Positions 25,339-35,983 of a stretch of DNA of 64,000 nucleotides are shown in pieces; the first letter of the stretch is position 1; every line of letters starts with the position of its first letter. Location of the stretch: positions 2,108,001 through 2,172,000 of the forward strand of contig NZ_UGOZ01000001.1 of assembly GCF_900452865.1 (NCBI RefSeq), read 5' to 3'. The translations under genes were made by a program, and so were the position numbers. The notes beneath the pieces are model-generated. The model saw only the letters and a list, made by a program, of their open reading frames with translations, had not been told where the DNA came from and ran no database searches. Source of the DNA: Legionella taurinensis. Its GTDB lineage: Bacteria; Pseudomonadota; Gammaproteobacteria; Legionellales; Legionellaceae.

Positions 25339-26751
25339 ATGACCTACTGTTTGGATGACGAATTCCTGAAAATTTTGCTTGACATTCGCGAGACCTACAA
25401 AAAGATAAAGAAAATTGACTTTGATAAAACCCCCCAGCCTTATGCCATCTCCTGCTTTTTTGGCGCCACCGATGTCAGTGCACGCGATAATCAGACCCGA
25501 CTGATTTTAAAAATGCTCGATGCCCTCAAAGAGGATTTGTTAAAGCCCGCCGAACTTGAAAAAGAAAAATTTCTGCTGGTCAAACCCGAAGCCATCGAAA
25601 AGCATGTGAATGCGTTGCGTATTCTGGTTGCGCTTGTGTTTTACATCAAATCGCAGGTTGACCAAAACTACTTTGTACGCTCCTCGTCATCGGCGACGTT
25701 AATTGAGCTTCTGGACAATGCCTTGAAATTAAGCCAAATCAGCATTGATGAAGAAACGCGGGCCACCGTCCTGCACTCTGCTCAAAAATTCCTCAAAGAC
25801 GATAAAAAACTGGATGAAATCAACGGTCGAATCAAGTCAAAAATCAGTGACAGCGAATGGCGGGATTTTTCCCGGTTTGTTAACCGTCAATGTGAAAAAA
25901 TGAATGCCAAACCAAAGACCTCACTGCCGGTGACGTCGGTATTGGTCCCCGCCTTAGCCTGGCCCATGGAAATGACAGGGTACACGACAGGCTATATTTT
26001 GGGCAATGTGATAGCCAAATCCACGGAGTCCCAACCAATACGCGCTTTTGTTACAACAAGCTTAAGCGCAATGTTGTATTTTGTTACCGGCTCATCCGGT
26101 ACGCTGGGCATCATGTTGGTTGCTCCAACCTATGCCGGCAAACTGGTTGAAACGTTTTCAGGCGTCTCCTGCGCCTGGATGCTCGGCAACACCATGAAAT
26201 ACGCCGGCAAAGGCATGGGCTATGTCATCGGTGTGCCTATCGATTTGGGCTGCAAGGCTGCTTATCAAGGCGCCATTTCGCTTTCGTCCATTCTGCAGGG
26301 CAAAAAGGCCCATCATCTCACCGGCTTTAATTTAGTTACCGGCCAGCGTGTGATCGAAGGCACGGAAGTGAATCTCATCAAGGCCGATGAAGACACCCTT
26401 AAACAAGTATTTACCGAACGGTGCGAGAAACAAGGCGACAAAACCCCGTCACCTCCCATTCAACTGACCTCGGAAGGCTTAGTCATCACCTGCTCCGATG
26501 GAGAAGAAATCAAAGTGGCGATCCCAACGGCCGAAGAGACAAAAAAAGTGTCTCAAACCGAACTTCCTTACATGCCAGAACTCAAATCACTGCTTGAGAG
26601 CCTGATCCAGCAAAATGGCGTGCCTCTCATCAAAGCCACAACCGGTAAAGAAGACATTTTGCAAGCGCCCCTGACCATTGGCGAGAAAGAGGTGCCCACA
26701 GCCACTGACGAGGTCAATGAAGAAACACACGCGCAAAACAGCATGGTGTAA
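25339..26751 (+). CDS. Hypothetical protein with hydrophobic central region, effector candidate
   Basis: A 470-residue protein with no recognised domain and no N-terminal signal. Residues 1-195 are charged and helical. Residues about 197-320 are rich in Gly, Ala and hydrophobics (LPVTSVLVPALAWPM; TTSLSAMLYFVTGSSGTLGI; GMGYVIGVPIDLGC), resembling membrane-inserting hairpins. The last 150 residues are hydrophilic and end with an acidic, hydroxyl-rich tail (EVNEETHAQNSMV) like the E-block seen in Dot/Icm substrates. The upstream region (25109-25338) is A/T rich with a TATAAAAT -10-like element at 25293-25300 and TTAAC repeats, but without the exact PmrA-like geometry seen elsewhere in this window. 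AGG at 25334-25336, four bases before the ATG, is close. Function unknown. Confidence 0.75.
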   Translation: MTYCLDDEFLKILLDIRETYKKIKKIDFDKTPQPYAISCFFGATDVSARDNQTRLILKMLDALKEDLLKPAELEKEKFLLVKPEAIEKHVNALRILVALVFYIKSQVDQNYFVRSSSSATLIELLDNALKLSQISIDEETRATVLHSAQKFLKDDKKLDEINGRIKSKISDSEWRDFSRFVNRQCEKMNAKPKTSLPVTSVLVPALAWPMEMTGYTTGYILGNVIAKSTESQPIRAFVTTSLSAMLYFVTGSSGTLGIMLVAPTYAGKLVETFSGVSCAWMLGNTMKYAGKGMGYVIGVPIDLGCKAAYQGAISLSSILQGKKAHHLTGFNLVTGQRVIEGTEVNLIKADEDTLKQVFTERCEKQGDKTPSPPIQLTSEGLVITCSDGEEIKVAIPTAEETKKVSQTELPYMPELKSLLESLIQQNGVPLIKATTGKEDILQAPLTIGEKEVPTATDEVNEETHAQNSMV

Positions 26752-26756
26752 TCACC

Positions 26757-26789
26757 CCGTCAGGCCGGGCGGTTGTTCCGGCCTGACGG
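26757..26789. terminator. Hairpin between convergent genes
   Basis: Perfect 12-bp GC-rich stem CCGTCAGGCCGG / CCGGCCTGACGG with a 9-base loop, located between the stops of the 25339 gene and truD. There is no long T-run, but its position argues for bidirectional termination. Confidence 0.7.
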
Positions 26790-26795
26790 CTACCC

Positions 26796-27815
26796 TTATT
26801 CCGGGCATCGGGTTAACTCTCGCACCACGCTGGTGGCATAGCTCCCGGGTGGCAATTCAAACTGCAGTTGAAGGCAATCAGGCTCAAGCCAGAGCCAGTT
26901 TAACTCCTTAATAGCCAGAACAAAGGGGCGCCAGGCACGCTGTAGACCCTGCGCTTCCAACCCCTGACACCAATCCGCATAAGGCTCAAGGGCCTGTTGC
27001 TGGATCGCCAGAGCCGCAAGACTCGCCCTCTCCTTCCCTTCTCCCCACAGCGGGCCGGCCGGAGAAATATCCCACTCATCGATACGCTGCTGAATACCCT
27101 CCTCGATGTCCTCCACCGTAAAAATGCTGTGCGTACCGCCCAGTTGCATGACATCGCCCGCTAAAGCCCGGTTCCAGGTCATTTGATCCACCCGCGCAGA
27201 TAAAACATGGTTGAACAGGAAAGACCGCGCCGCAGAATAATACATGCCGCGCAGAAAGGGATTTTTGACCCGGTAATTGCCAGTTAGAAGCTGCCAGGCT
27301 TTTTCAAGGTTCTGGCTACCGAAACGCTGATCGCCAAAATAGTTGGGTACGCCCTGATACCTAACCCTTTGCAGACGCGCTTCAACATCCTCTGGATTAT
27401 CAATAGCCCGGAGAATGAGTTGAAAGCCATTGGCCGCCAGTACCCCGGTTTTTAATTTTTTAAGGTGCCGCTGACTGGCAAGAACCCGCCAGCCCTCACC
27501 AGCCAATGAATCCGGTTCAGCCACATCATTGTGTAAACTGTGCACACAAATCCATTGACGGGTAACGGCATGCTTGTCCTTTAAACCCGCATAAGAAATG
27601 GCTTTCGCGGGTTTGTTAAGGCATGCAGCCAGGGCTTTGACCAGTTCTTCCGTCGTCAGCCCGCGCTTTTCAATGTAAAGGTAAAGGTGTTCTCCCTCGC
27701 CGCTCAGCTCAAAACCCAGTTTTTCATTGACCTGAAAATCATCCGGATTACTTTTAATCACCGCGGCGGATTCGGGCTTTCCACCGGCATAAGCCCAATT
27801 GGTTACATCAAACAT
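26796..27815 (-). CDS. truD: tRNA pseudouridine(13) synthase
   Basis: TruD isomerises uridine 13 in tRNA-Glu. The 339-residue length is standard. Family motifs: DDFQVNEKLGFELSGEGEHL, YIEKRGLTTEELV, AISYAGLKDKHAVTRQW with catalytic Asp80, and GVPNYFGDQRFG in the insertion (TRUD) domain. The rest matches the E. coli enzyme in layout. It is convergent with the effector candidate at 25339, and its start faces the IS array 85 bases away. Confidence 0.95.
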   Translation of the reverse strand: MFDVTNWAYAGGKPESAAVIKSNPDDFQVNEKLGFELSGEGEHLYLYIEKRGLTTEELVKALAACLNKPAKAISYAGLKDKHAVTRQWICVHSLHNDVAEPDSLAGEGWRVLASQRHLKKLKTGVLAANGFQLILRAIDNPEDVEARLQRVRYQGVPNYFGDQRFGSQNLEKAWQLLTGNYRVKNPFLRGMYYSAARSFLFNHVLSARVDQMTWNRALAGDVMQLGGTHSIFTVEDIEEGIQQRIDEWDISPAGPLWGEGKERASLAALAIQQQALEPYADWCQGLEAQGLQRAWRPFVLAIKELNWLWLEPDCLQLQFELPPGSYATSVVRELTRCPE

Positions 27816-27899
27816 ACAGAGGACTCCTGATTTTTCGTCAAGTATAACGGGATTAACTCAACAGGAATACAACACGGGCGTTGCCAGAATAATTTTTAT

Positions 27900-29116
27900 C
27901 TCTGTGCCGGACAAAAAACGCTTAAAGAGATGAGATATTATAAATAACTCGCTGATTTTAAATGTATTTCATATAATCATTTCGTCTAAAAAAGGATGTA
28001 AATATGAAATATATCAGCGAGTTGAGTGGAATTTTAAGCCAGAGATTGAATTGGCACAAGTCACGCATTGACTGTTTTGCCCAAATGTTATTAGCCTTGT
28101 TTATGGTGAGAAGTGTTAATTTAAGTGAAATTGCGGTTGCAATGGATGGTGATAGAGCGAGCATTGATTCCCGCTACAAAAGAGTATACCGTTTTTTTCA
28201 AAGTTTGAGGTGGATTTTACCTGGATCGCTCGCTGGATATACTCTCTATTTTTTAATAAAGCTCACAAGGTTTATTTAGCCATAGACAGGACAAATTGGT
28301 ATTGGGGTAAAGCCAAAATCAATGTGTTTATGTTGTCTATTTGTTATGAAGGAATAGCCATACCCATATTTTGGCGACTGCTAAAAAAAGCAGGAGGCAC
28401 GACGGGTAAAGAGCAGATAGAATTATTATCTCGATTTATTAATACGTTTGGTAAAGAATCAATACAAGGCATACTCGGTGATCGAGAATTTCCTAACAAA
28501 GCACTCATAGCTTGGCTTGTAGCAGAGAATATTCCCTTTTATTTACGGATTAACGGGAACGTAGACGTGTGTATTGGCAAAAAGAAATTTAAAGCTTCGG
28601 CACAGTTATTCAGCCACTTAGCCCCTTATCAGCACCAAGTATTTGGTATGAAAGTCCATGTTTTTGGGCACTCACTTTATTTGGCCGGAAGCAAAAATTC
28701 TCGGGAAGACTTGATGATTGTTATCACAAATCAACCACCCAAAAATGCAATTGCTTGCTATTTGCGCCGTTGGGAAATAGAAACGCTTTTTGCCTCTTTA
28801 AAAACAAAGGGATGGCGATTTGAAGATACACGAGTCATTGAGCCTAAGCGCATCGAAAAGCTCTTGGTTTTACTCGCCTTGGGCTTTGTTTGGGCACATC
28901 GAATTGGCGAGTGGAAAGCATCTATCAAGCCTATTCCTCTTAAAAAATTACGCAACCAAAAAAGACCAAAAAATAGCTTTTTTCGATTGGGCTTAGATCA
29001 TCTCAGAGATTTGCTCACCAATCACAGAATCAATATAAAATTGTTTGCTAAATTATCAAATTGGATTCTGTTTGCCTTAGATGAGACTGTTTTTTAAAAA
29101 ATTGTCCGGCACAAAG
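27900..29116 (+). mobile_element. IS4-family insertion sequence, copy 1 (1217 bp)
   Basis: Bounded by 15-bp terminal inverted repeats, CTCTGTGCCGGACAA at the left and TTGTCCGGCACAAAG at the right (one mismatch). It is one base shorter than copies 2 and 3 because a T-run in the transposase gene has seven instead of eight Ts. It carries the most substitutions of the three. Confidence 0.9.
28004..29097 (+). pseudogene. IS4-family transposase, copy 1, frameshifted
   Basis: The reading frame equals that of copies 2 and 3 until the T-tract near 28192-28198, where loss of one T shifts the frame after about 65 codons. The remaining 3' part (from about 28210) is open and still encodes AIDRTNWYW, GDREFPN and the Y-x2-R-x3-E-x6-K motif. 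It is likely inactive, though slippage on the T-run could restore some full-length product. Differences from the other copies include IARWIYSLFF preserved but codons changed around 28212-28255, and Gly instead of Ser in the GGTTGKEQ stretch. Confidence 0.9.
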
Positions 29117-29125
29117 CCGAAGTCA

Positions 29126-30343
29126 CTCTGTGCCGGACAAAAAACGCTTAAAGAGATGAGATATTATAAATAACTCGCTGATTTTAAATGTATTTCATAT
29201 AATCATTTCGTCTAAAAAAGGATGTAAATATGAAATATATCAGCGAGTTGAGTGGAATTTTAAGCCAGAGATTGAATTGGCACAAGTCACGCATTGACTG
29301 TTTTGCCCAAATGTTATTAGCCTTGTTTATGGTGAGAAGTGTTAATTTAAGTGAAATTGCGGTTGCAATGGATGGTGATAGAGCGAGCATTGATTCCCGC
29401 TACAAAAGAGTATACCGTTTTTTTTCAAAGTTTGAGGTAGATTTTACCTGGATTGCTCGCTGGATATACTCTCTGTTTTTTAATAAAGCTCACAAGGTTT
29501 ATTTAGCCATAGACAGGACAAATTGGTATTGGGGTAAAGCCAAAATCAATGTGTTTATGTTGTCTATTTGTTATGAAGGAATAGCCATACCCATATTTTG
29601 GCGACTGCTAAAAAAAGCAGGAAGCACGACGGGTCAAGAGCAGATAGAATTATTATCTCGATTTATTAATACGTTTGGTAAAGAATCAATACAAGGCATA
29701 CTCGGTGATCGAGAATTTCCTAACAAAGCACTCATAGCTTGGCTTGTAGCAGAGAATATTCCCTTTTATTTACGGATTAAGGGGAACGTAGACGTGTGTA
29801 TTGGCAAAAAGAAATTTAAAGCTTCGGCACAGTTATTCAGCCACTTAGCCCCTTGTCAGCACCAAGTATTTGGTATGAAAGTCCATGTTTTTGGGCACTC
29901 ACTTTATTTGGCCGGAAGCAAAAATTCTCGGGAAGACTTGATGATTGTTATCACAAATCAACCACCCAAAAATGCAATTGCTTGCTATTTGCGCCGTTGG
30001 GAAATAGAAACGCTTTTTGCCTCTTTAAAAACAAAGGGATGGCGATTTGAAGATACACGAGTCATTGAGCCTAAGCGCATCGAAAAGCTCTTGGTTTTAC
30101 TCGCCTTGGGCTTTGTTTGGGCACATCGAATTGGCGAGTGGAAAGCATCTATCAAGCCTATTCCTCTTAAAAAATTACGCAACCAAAAAAGACCAAAAAA
30201 TAGCTTTTTTCGATTGGGCTTAGATCATCTCAGAGATTTGCTCACCAATCACAGAATCAATATAAAATTGTTTGCTAAATTATCAAATTGGATTCTGTTT
30301 GCCTTAGATGAGACTGTTTTTTAAAAAATTGTCCGGCACAAAG
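29126..30343 (+). mobile_element. IS4-family insertion sequence, copy 2 (1218 bp)
   Basis: Same ends as copy 1 (left CTCTGTGCCGGACAA, right TTGTCCGGCACAAAG). Nearly identical to copy 3, differing at only a few positions. Confidence 0.92.
29230..30324 (+). CDS. IS4-family transposase, copy 2
   Basis: A 364-residue DDE transposase. Catalytic residues by motif: Asp95 (AIDRTNW), Asp160 (GDREFPN) and Glu260 within the IS4 signature Y253-x2-R256-x3-E260-x6-K267. It differs from copy 3 by Gln for Lys in TTGQEQ (residue 136) and Cys for Tyr in LAPCQH (residue 209); neither is catalytic, so it may be active. The start ATG follows AAGGATGTAAAT, a good Shine-Dalgarno sequence. Confidence 0.93.
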   Translation: MKYISELSGILSQRLNWHKSRIDCFAQMLLALFMVRSVNLSEIAVAMDGDRASIDSRYKRVYRFFSKFEVDFTWIARWIYSLFFNKAHKVYLAIDRTNWYWGKAKINVFMLSICYEGIAIPIFWRLLKKAGSTTGQEQIELLSRFINTFGKESIQGILGDREFPNKALIAWLVAENIPFYLRIKGNVDVCIGKKKFKASAQLFSHLAPCQHQVFGMKVHVFGHSLYLAGSKNSREDLMIVITNQPPKNAIACYLRRWEIETLFASLKTKGWRFEDTRVIEPKRIEKLLVLLALGFVWAHRIGEWKASIKPIPLKKLRNQKRPKNSFFRLGLDHLRDLLTNHRINIKLFAKLSNWILFALDETVF

Positions 30344-30352
30344 GATTTTTAT

Positions 30353-31570
30353 CTCTGTGCCGGACAAAAAACGCTTAAAGAGATGAGATATTATAAATAA
30401 CTCGCTGATTTTAAATGTATTTCATATAATCATTTCGTCTAAAAAAGGATGTAAATATGAAATATATCAGCGAGTTGAGTGGAATTTTAAGCCAGAGATT
30501 GAATTGGCACAAGTCACGCATTGACTGTTTTGCCCAAATGTTATTAGCCTTGTTTATGGTGAGAAGTGTTAATTTAAGTGAAATTGCGGTTGCAATGGAT
30601 GGTGATAGAGCGAGCATTGATTCCCGCTACAAAAGAGTATACCGTTTTTTTTCAAAGTTTGAGGTAGATTTTACCTGGATTGCTCGCTGGATATACTCTC
30701 TGTTTTTTAATAAAGCTCACAAGGTTTATTTAGCCATAGACAGGACAAATTGGTATTGGGGTAAAGCCAAAATCAATGTGTTTATGTTGTCTATTTGTTA
30801 TGAAGGAATAGCCATACCCATATTTTGGCGACTGCTAAAAAAAGCAGGAAGCACGACGGGTAAAGAGCAGATAGAATTATTATCTCGATTTATTAATACG
30901 TTTGGTAAAGAATCAATACAAGGCATACTCGGTGATCGAGAATTTCCTAACAAAGCACTCATAGCTTGGCTTGTAGCAGAGAATATTCCCTTTTATTTAC
31001 GGATTAAGGGGAACGTAGACGTGTGTATTGGCAAAAAGAAATTTAAAGCTTCGGCACAGTTATTCAGCCACTTAGCCCCTTATCAGCACCAAGTATTTGG
31101 TATGAAAGTCCATGTTTTTGGGCACTCACTTTATTTGGCCGGAAGCAAAAATTCTCGGGAAGACTTGATGATTGTTATCACAAATCAACCACCCAAAAAT
31201 GCAATTGCTTGCTATTTGCGCCGTTGGGAAATAGAAACGCTTTTTGCCTCTTTAAAAACAAAGGGATGGCGATTTGAAGATACACGAGTCATTGAGCCTA
31301 AGCGCATCGAAAAGCTCTTGGTTTTACTCGCCTTGGGCTTTGTTTGGGCACATCGAATTGGCGAGTGGAAAGCATCTATCAAGCCTATTCCTCTTAAAAA
31401 ATTACGCAACCAAAAAAGACCAAAAAATAGCTTTTTTCGATTGGGCTTAGATCATCTCAGAGATTTGCTCACCAATCACAGAATCAATATAAAATTGTTT
31501 GCTAAATTATCAAATTGGATTCTGTTTGCCTTAGATGAGACTGTTTTTTAAAAAATTGTCCGGCACAGAG
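30353..31570 (+). mobile_element. IS4-family insertion sequence, copy 3 (1218 bp)
   Basis: Perfect 15-bp terminal inverted repeats (CTCTGTGCCGGACAA / TTGTCCGGCACAGAG) and a perfect 9-bp flanking duplication GATTTTTAT on both sides; the most intact copy. Confidence 0.93.
30457..31551 (+). CDS. IS4-family transposase, copy 3
   Basis: A 364-residue intact DDE transposase with Asp95, Asp160 and Glu260 as catalytic residues and the complete Y-x2-R-x3-E-x6-K signature. Combined with perfect element ends, this copy is the likely functional one. The protein is strongly basic and A/T-rich in codon use compared with neighbouring genes, as expected for a mobile gene. Confidence 0.93.
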   Translation: MKYISELSGILSQRLNWHKSRIDCFAQMLLALFMVRSVNLSEIAVAMDGDRASIDSRYKRVYRFFSKFEVDFTWIARWIYSLFFNKAHKVYLAIDRTNWYWGKAKINVFMLSICYEGIAIPIFWRLLKKAGSTTGKEQIELLSRFINTFGKESIQGILGDREFPNKALIAWLVAENIPFYLRIKGNVDVCIGKKKFKASAQLFSHLAPYQHQVFGMKVHVFGHSLYLAGSKNSREDLMIVITNQPPKNAIACYLRRWEIETLFASLKTKGWRFEDTRVIEPKRIEKLLVLLALGFVWAHRIGEWKASIKPIPLKKLRNQKRPKNSFFRLGLDHLRDLLTNHRINIKLFAKLSNWILFALDETVF

Positions 31571-31595
31571 GATTTTTATCGATAACAGCCCCTCA

Positions 31596-31628
31596 GATAA
31601 TATTTTCTTAAGTTTCAGGCATTAAAAT
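31596..31628 (+). promoter_or_regulatory. PmrA-like tandem box and -10 element upstream of the Roc-like gene
   Basis: Half-sites GATAATATT (31596-31604) and CTTAAGTTT (31607-31615), 2-base spacer, then -10 TAAAAT at 31623-31628, 27 bases after the box start: the same geometry as at 335 and 1208. The IS array ends only 25 bases upstream, so this promoter survived the insertions. Confidence 0.5.
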
Positions 31629-31652
31629 AGCATTAACTACGAGGTATTCATC

Positions 31653-32660
31653 ATGAAAATTATTATTATTGGACCCGCCGGTTCAGGTAAATCCACCCTG
31701 AGGCTTTTATTGGCAGGTGAGAGCTACGCCGAGGTGCCTTCCCTTTCTTTTGGAACAGAGGAAAGCAAATTCAGCGTCGGCAATGAAAAAGTTAGCCTTC
31801 AAGAAGCGGCTATACCCCCGGAAATGATTAAATACTGGTTTAAAGACTCCCAGGCTTTACTCTATTGTGTTGATTTAAGCCTGCCAAAACCACACCATGA
31901 CTCGGTGAAATACGCGATTGAAGAGATCGAGGCGTTTCAAAGGCTCAATCCGGATGCTCAAATCATTTTAGTCGGGACCCATGCCGATCAGACAAAAAAG
32001 CTACCGGAAACCCAATTTAAAGAAATCAATCAATCATTCGGCAATCGATTCAACCGGGCTGTTGCTGTTTCCATGACCCGCAAACACGCCCTCGAGGAGG
32101 ATTTTGTCGACAACCTTCGTCAGGATGTTCTTGGCCCTTTGCTTAACGTTTCTGTACAAGTTGACGAAGAAATGGAGTCGGCCGTGGTGATCAAACATAA
32201 CAAAAGATACCCGGAGCCGCCCAAACCCTTCCCTAAAAGTTACGGGCAATTATGGCAAAAAGGGGCAGGCCCGCGTAATAATCTTGAAAGCGAGGTCGGA
32301 AACTTTCACGCGGCACTTGAAATTTTAAGAGACTACAGCAAGAGCAATAACCCGGAAACATGCTCCTTCTTTGCACCAAAAGTAAAACTGGCTCTCACCC
32401 GGCATCTGTTTCGTCATCATACCGATGTGGTCGATGCGCTGTATAAAGAATATTACAACAAAAAAGGTGCGACGGCGGCTGACTTAATCAACGCGTTAAA
32501 GCAAAGGCTGATTAATCAGGGGGATACGCTTAACCTGACAGGCAGTCTGGCACAGCGCATTCGGTTTATTGAGCGGAATGCCAATCTTCAACCCACTGAT
32601 TTTTTTAAGTTGAATGAACAAATTGCAGACAGAGAAATCCCCATCAGCGCCCCCAAGTAA
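31653..32660 (+). CDS. Roc/Ras-like P-loop GTPase-domain protein, putative effector
   Basis: 335 residues. The first 175 form a small-GTPase-like domain: Walker A GPAGSGKST (7-15), a central strand-helix ALLYCVDLS, and VGTHAD (107-112). The THxD form of the base-specificity motif is typical of Roc (Roco) domains, where Ras has NKxD. The switch II DxxG is not visible: the region reads SLQEAAIPPEM, so GTP hydrolysis may be impaired. The C-terminal 130 residues are helical and end with NLTGSLAQRIRFI, resembling the C-terminal modules of the 1621-residue protein in this window. No signal peptide. The upstream PmrA-like box and domain style suggest a Dot/Icm effector; this is inference. Start ATG 31653 has GAGG eleven bases upstream. 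Confidence 0.78.
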   Translation: MKIIIIGPAGSGKSTLRLLLAGESYAEVPSLSFGTEESKFSVGNEKVSLQEAAIPPEMIKYWFKDSQALLYCVDLSLPKPHHDSVKYAIEEIEAFQRLNPDAQIILVGTHADQTKKLPETQFKEINQSFGNRFNRAVAVSMTRKHALEEDFVDNLRQDVLGPLLNVSVQVDEEMESAVVIKHNKRYPEPPKPFPKSYGQLWQKGAGPRNNLESEVGNFHAALEILRDYSKSNNPETCSFFAPKVKLALTRHLFRHHTDVVDALYKEYYNKKGATAADLINALKQRLINQGDTLNLTGSLAQRIRFIERNANLQPTDFFKLNEQIADREIPISAPK

Positions 32661-32687
32661 GCGCCTTCAGCGCCTGAGAAGGCGCTT
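32659..32687. terminator. Hairpin after the Roc-like gene
   Basis: Perfect 10-bp stem AAGCGCCTTC / GAAGGCGCTT with a 9-base loop overlapping the stop codon. It faces the convergent Nudix gene, and could serve both directions. Confidence 0.7.
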
Positions 32688-32725
32688 AGGCGCATCGCAT
32701 GCCCATGCATTTCGCTACCCTGAAT

Positions 32726-33340
32726 TTAATCAAACAACGCTTCGCGCTGATTGATTGTTTCATATAGACGTTGCAGTTGCTTTTCTGTCACACGGTGGAT
32801 GGAGAGTGGCGGCAACGTCTCAATGGCAAAAAAATCCACCTGTGCAATTTCCTTGTCTGGCCTAACCTCACCGGACTCAATGTCACAATGAAAAAAGCAT
32901 TTATAGGCATGCGGCCATTGCGGCGGATGATCATGTTTGAGCTTGTCCCAAAGCGCCATTAAGCGAATCACCTTGACGTGAAACCCGGTTTCTTCGCGTG
33001 TTTCACGGGTAACGGATTCCGAAGGCGATTCATTGACATCCACCCACCCTCCCGGCAGAGTCCATAAACCGTCGGACTTTTCCTGAACCAGCAGAATTTT
33101 ATGGTTTTTGACAACAAAAGCCCGCACATCCAGCTTGGGCGTGGCATAGCCTGTTTCAAAACTGAATAAATGGGCAATGTCCGGGGCTTTCTCACTGGCG
33201 GGTGCGGCAAGTTGAGCCGCAAGCTCACGCAGGCGAAGGTAGCGTTCCTGATCAAATTCATTCTTACAATAAGCCAGGCCATTCTGGGCTATCGCCTGGA
33301 TCTCATTAATTGTTTTAAACCATTCCTTTTCACTTGACAT
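32726..33340 (-). CDS. Nudix hydrolase with N-terminal helical domain
   Basis: A 204-residue cytoplasmic protein. The Nudix box is complete: G-x5-E-x7-R-E-x2-E-E-x-G-F from GGWVDVNESPSESV to RETREETGF (about residues 96-118), the Mg-binding catalytic motif for hydrolysis of nucleoside diphosphates linked to another moiety. The first 60 residues are a helical domain (EWFKTINEIQAIAQNGLAYC) seen in a subgroup annotated as ADP-ribose or nucleoside-diphosphate-sugar pyrophosphatases. The exact substrate is not assignable. A separate unit between the Roc-like gene and the mla-murA cluster. Confidence 0.92.
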   Translation of the reverse strand: MSSEKEWFKTINEIQAIAQNGLAYCKNEFDQERYLRLRELAAQLAAPASEKAPDIAHLFSFETGYATPKLDVRAFVVKNHKILLVQEKSDGLWTLPGGWVDVNESPSESVTRETREETGFHVKVIRLMALWDKLKHDHPPQWPHAYKCFFHCDIESGEVRPDKEIAQVDFFAIETLPPLSIHRVTEKQLQRLYETINQREALFD

Positions 33341-33383
33341 GATGTTCCTTCAACAATGAATGAATGCCTGACGGTCAGAATAA

Positions 33384-35645
<2,262 letters not shown>

Positions 35646-35708
35646 ACAACAGTTCCACTTCATTCGGAGGCGAGGCACCCTCGCCTTCTGTTCTTTTTGC
35701 CTGACCTG

Positions 35709-35981
35709 TCAGGAGACCACGATTTTTTCCAAACCGCAAAATTCCGCCAGCGCATGGACTAAGGGCGGAATATTAGTGATCTGGCAGCGTTTATGCAATT
35801 GCCTGCACAGACGCTGTGCCTCAATCAGCAACGCAAGCCCCGCGCTGTCGCAATGGCTGACTACACTTAAATCCATGATCACATCTGATTCACGGGTTTG
35901 TTTAAGAAAATCAACAAGGCGGCGGCGGCAGGCCTCCGCCGTGTCGAATGTCATTAGGCTGTCTGGTTTGAACGTGGGCAT
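35709..35981 (-). CDS. mlaB: MlaB, STAS-domain subunit of the phospholipid transporter
   Basis: A 90-residue single STAS domain (DSLMTFDTAEACRRRLVDFL; DVIMDLSVVSHCDSAGLALL, with the usual D-S-[AS]-G-L-A-L-L turn). MlaB binds the MlaF ATPase and stabilises the MlaFEDB complex in the inner membrane. It is encoded three bases after mlaC. The alternative would be an anti-sigma-factor antagonist, ruled out by context. Confidence 0.93.
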   Translation of the reverse strand: MPTFKPDSLMTFDTAEACRRRLVDFLKQTRESDVIMDLSVVSHCDSAGLALLIEAQRLCRQLHKRCQITNIPPLVHALAEFCGLEKIVVS

Positions 35982-35983
35982 GG

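Larger units (their letters stand above)
27891..31579. repeat. Head-to-tail array of three IS4-family copies joined by 9-bp spacers
   Basis: Order read from the sequence: AATTTTTAT (27891-27899), copy 1, CCGAAGTCA (29117-29125), copy 2, GATTTTTAT (30344-30352), copy 3, GATTTTTAT (31571-31579). Copy 3 therefore has a perfect 9-bp target duplication; the outermost flanks differ by one base. All copies point the same way. Confidence 0.9.

Noticed and set aside
28004-28280. Programmed frameshifting in IS copy 1
   Set aside because: Copies 2 and 3 encode the transposase in one uninterrupted frame, so copy 1 is better explained by loss of one T.
27958-30617. Repeated 68-residue minus-strand ORFs at the left end of each IS copy
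   Set aside because: They are antisense shadows of the transposase start; present three times only because the element is.
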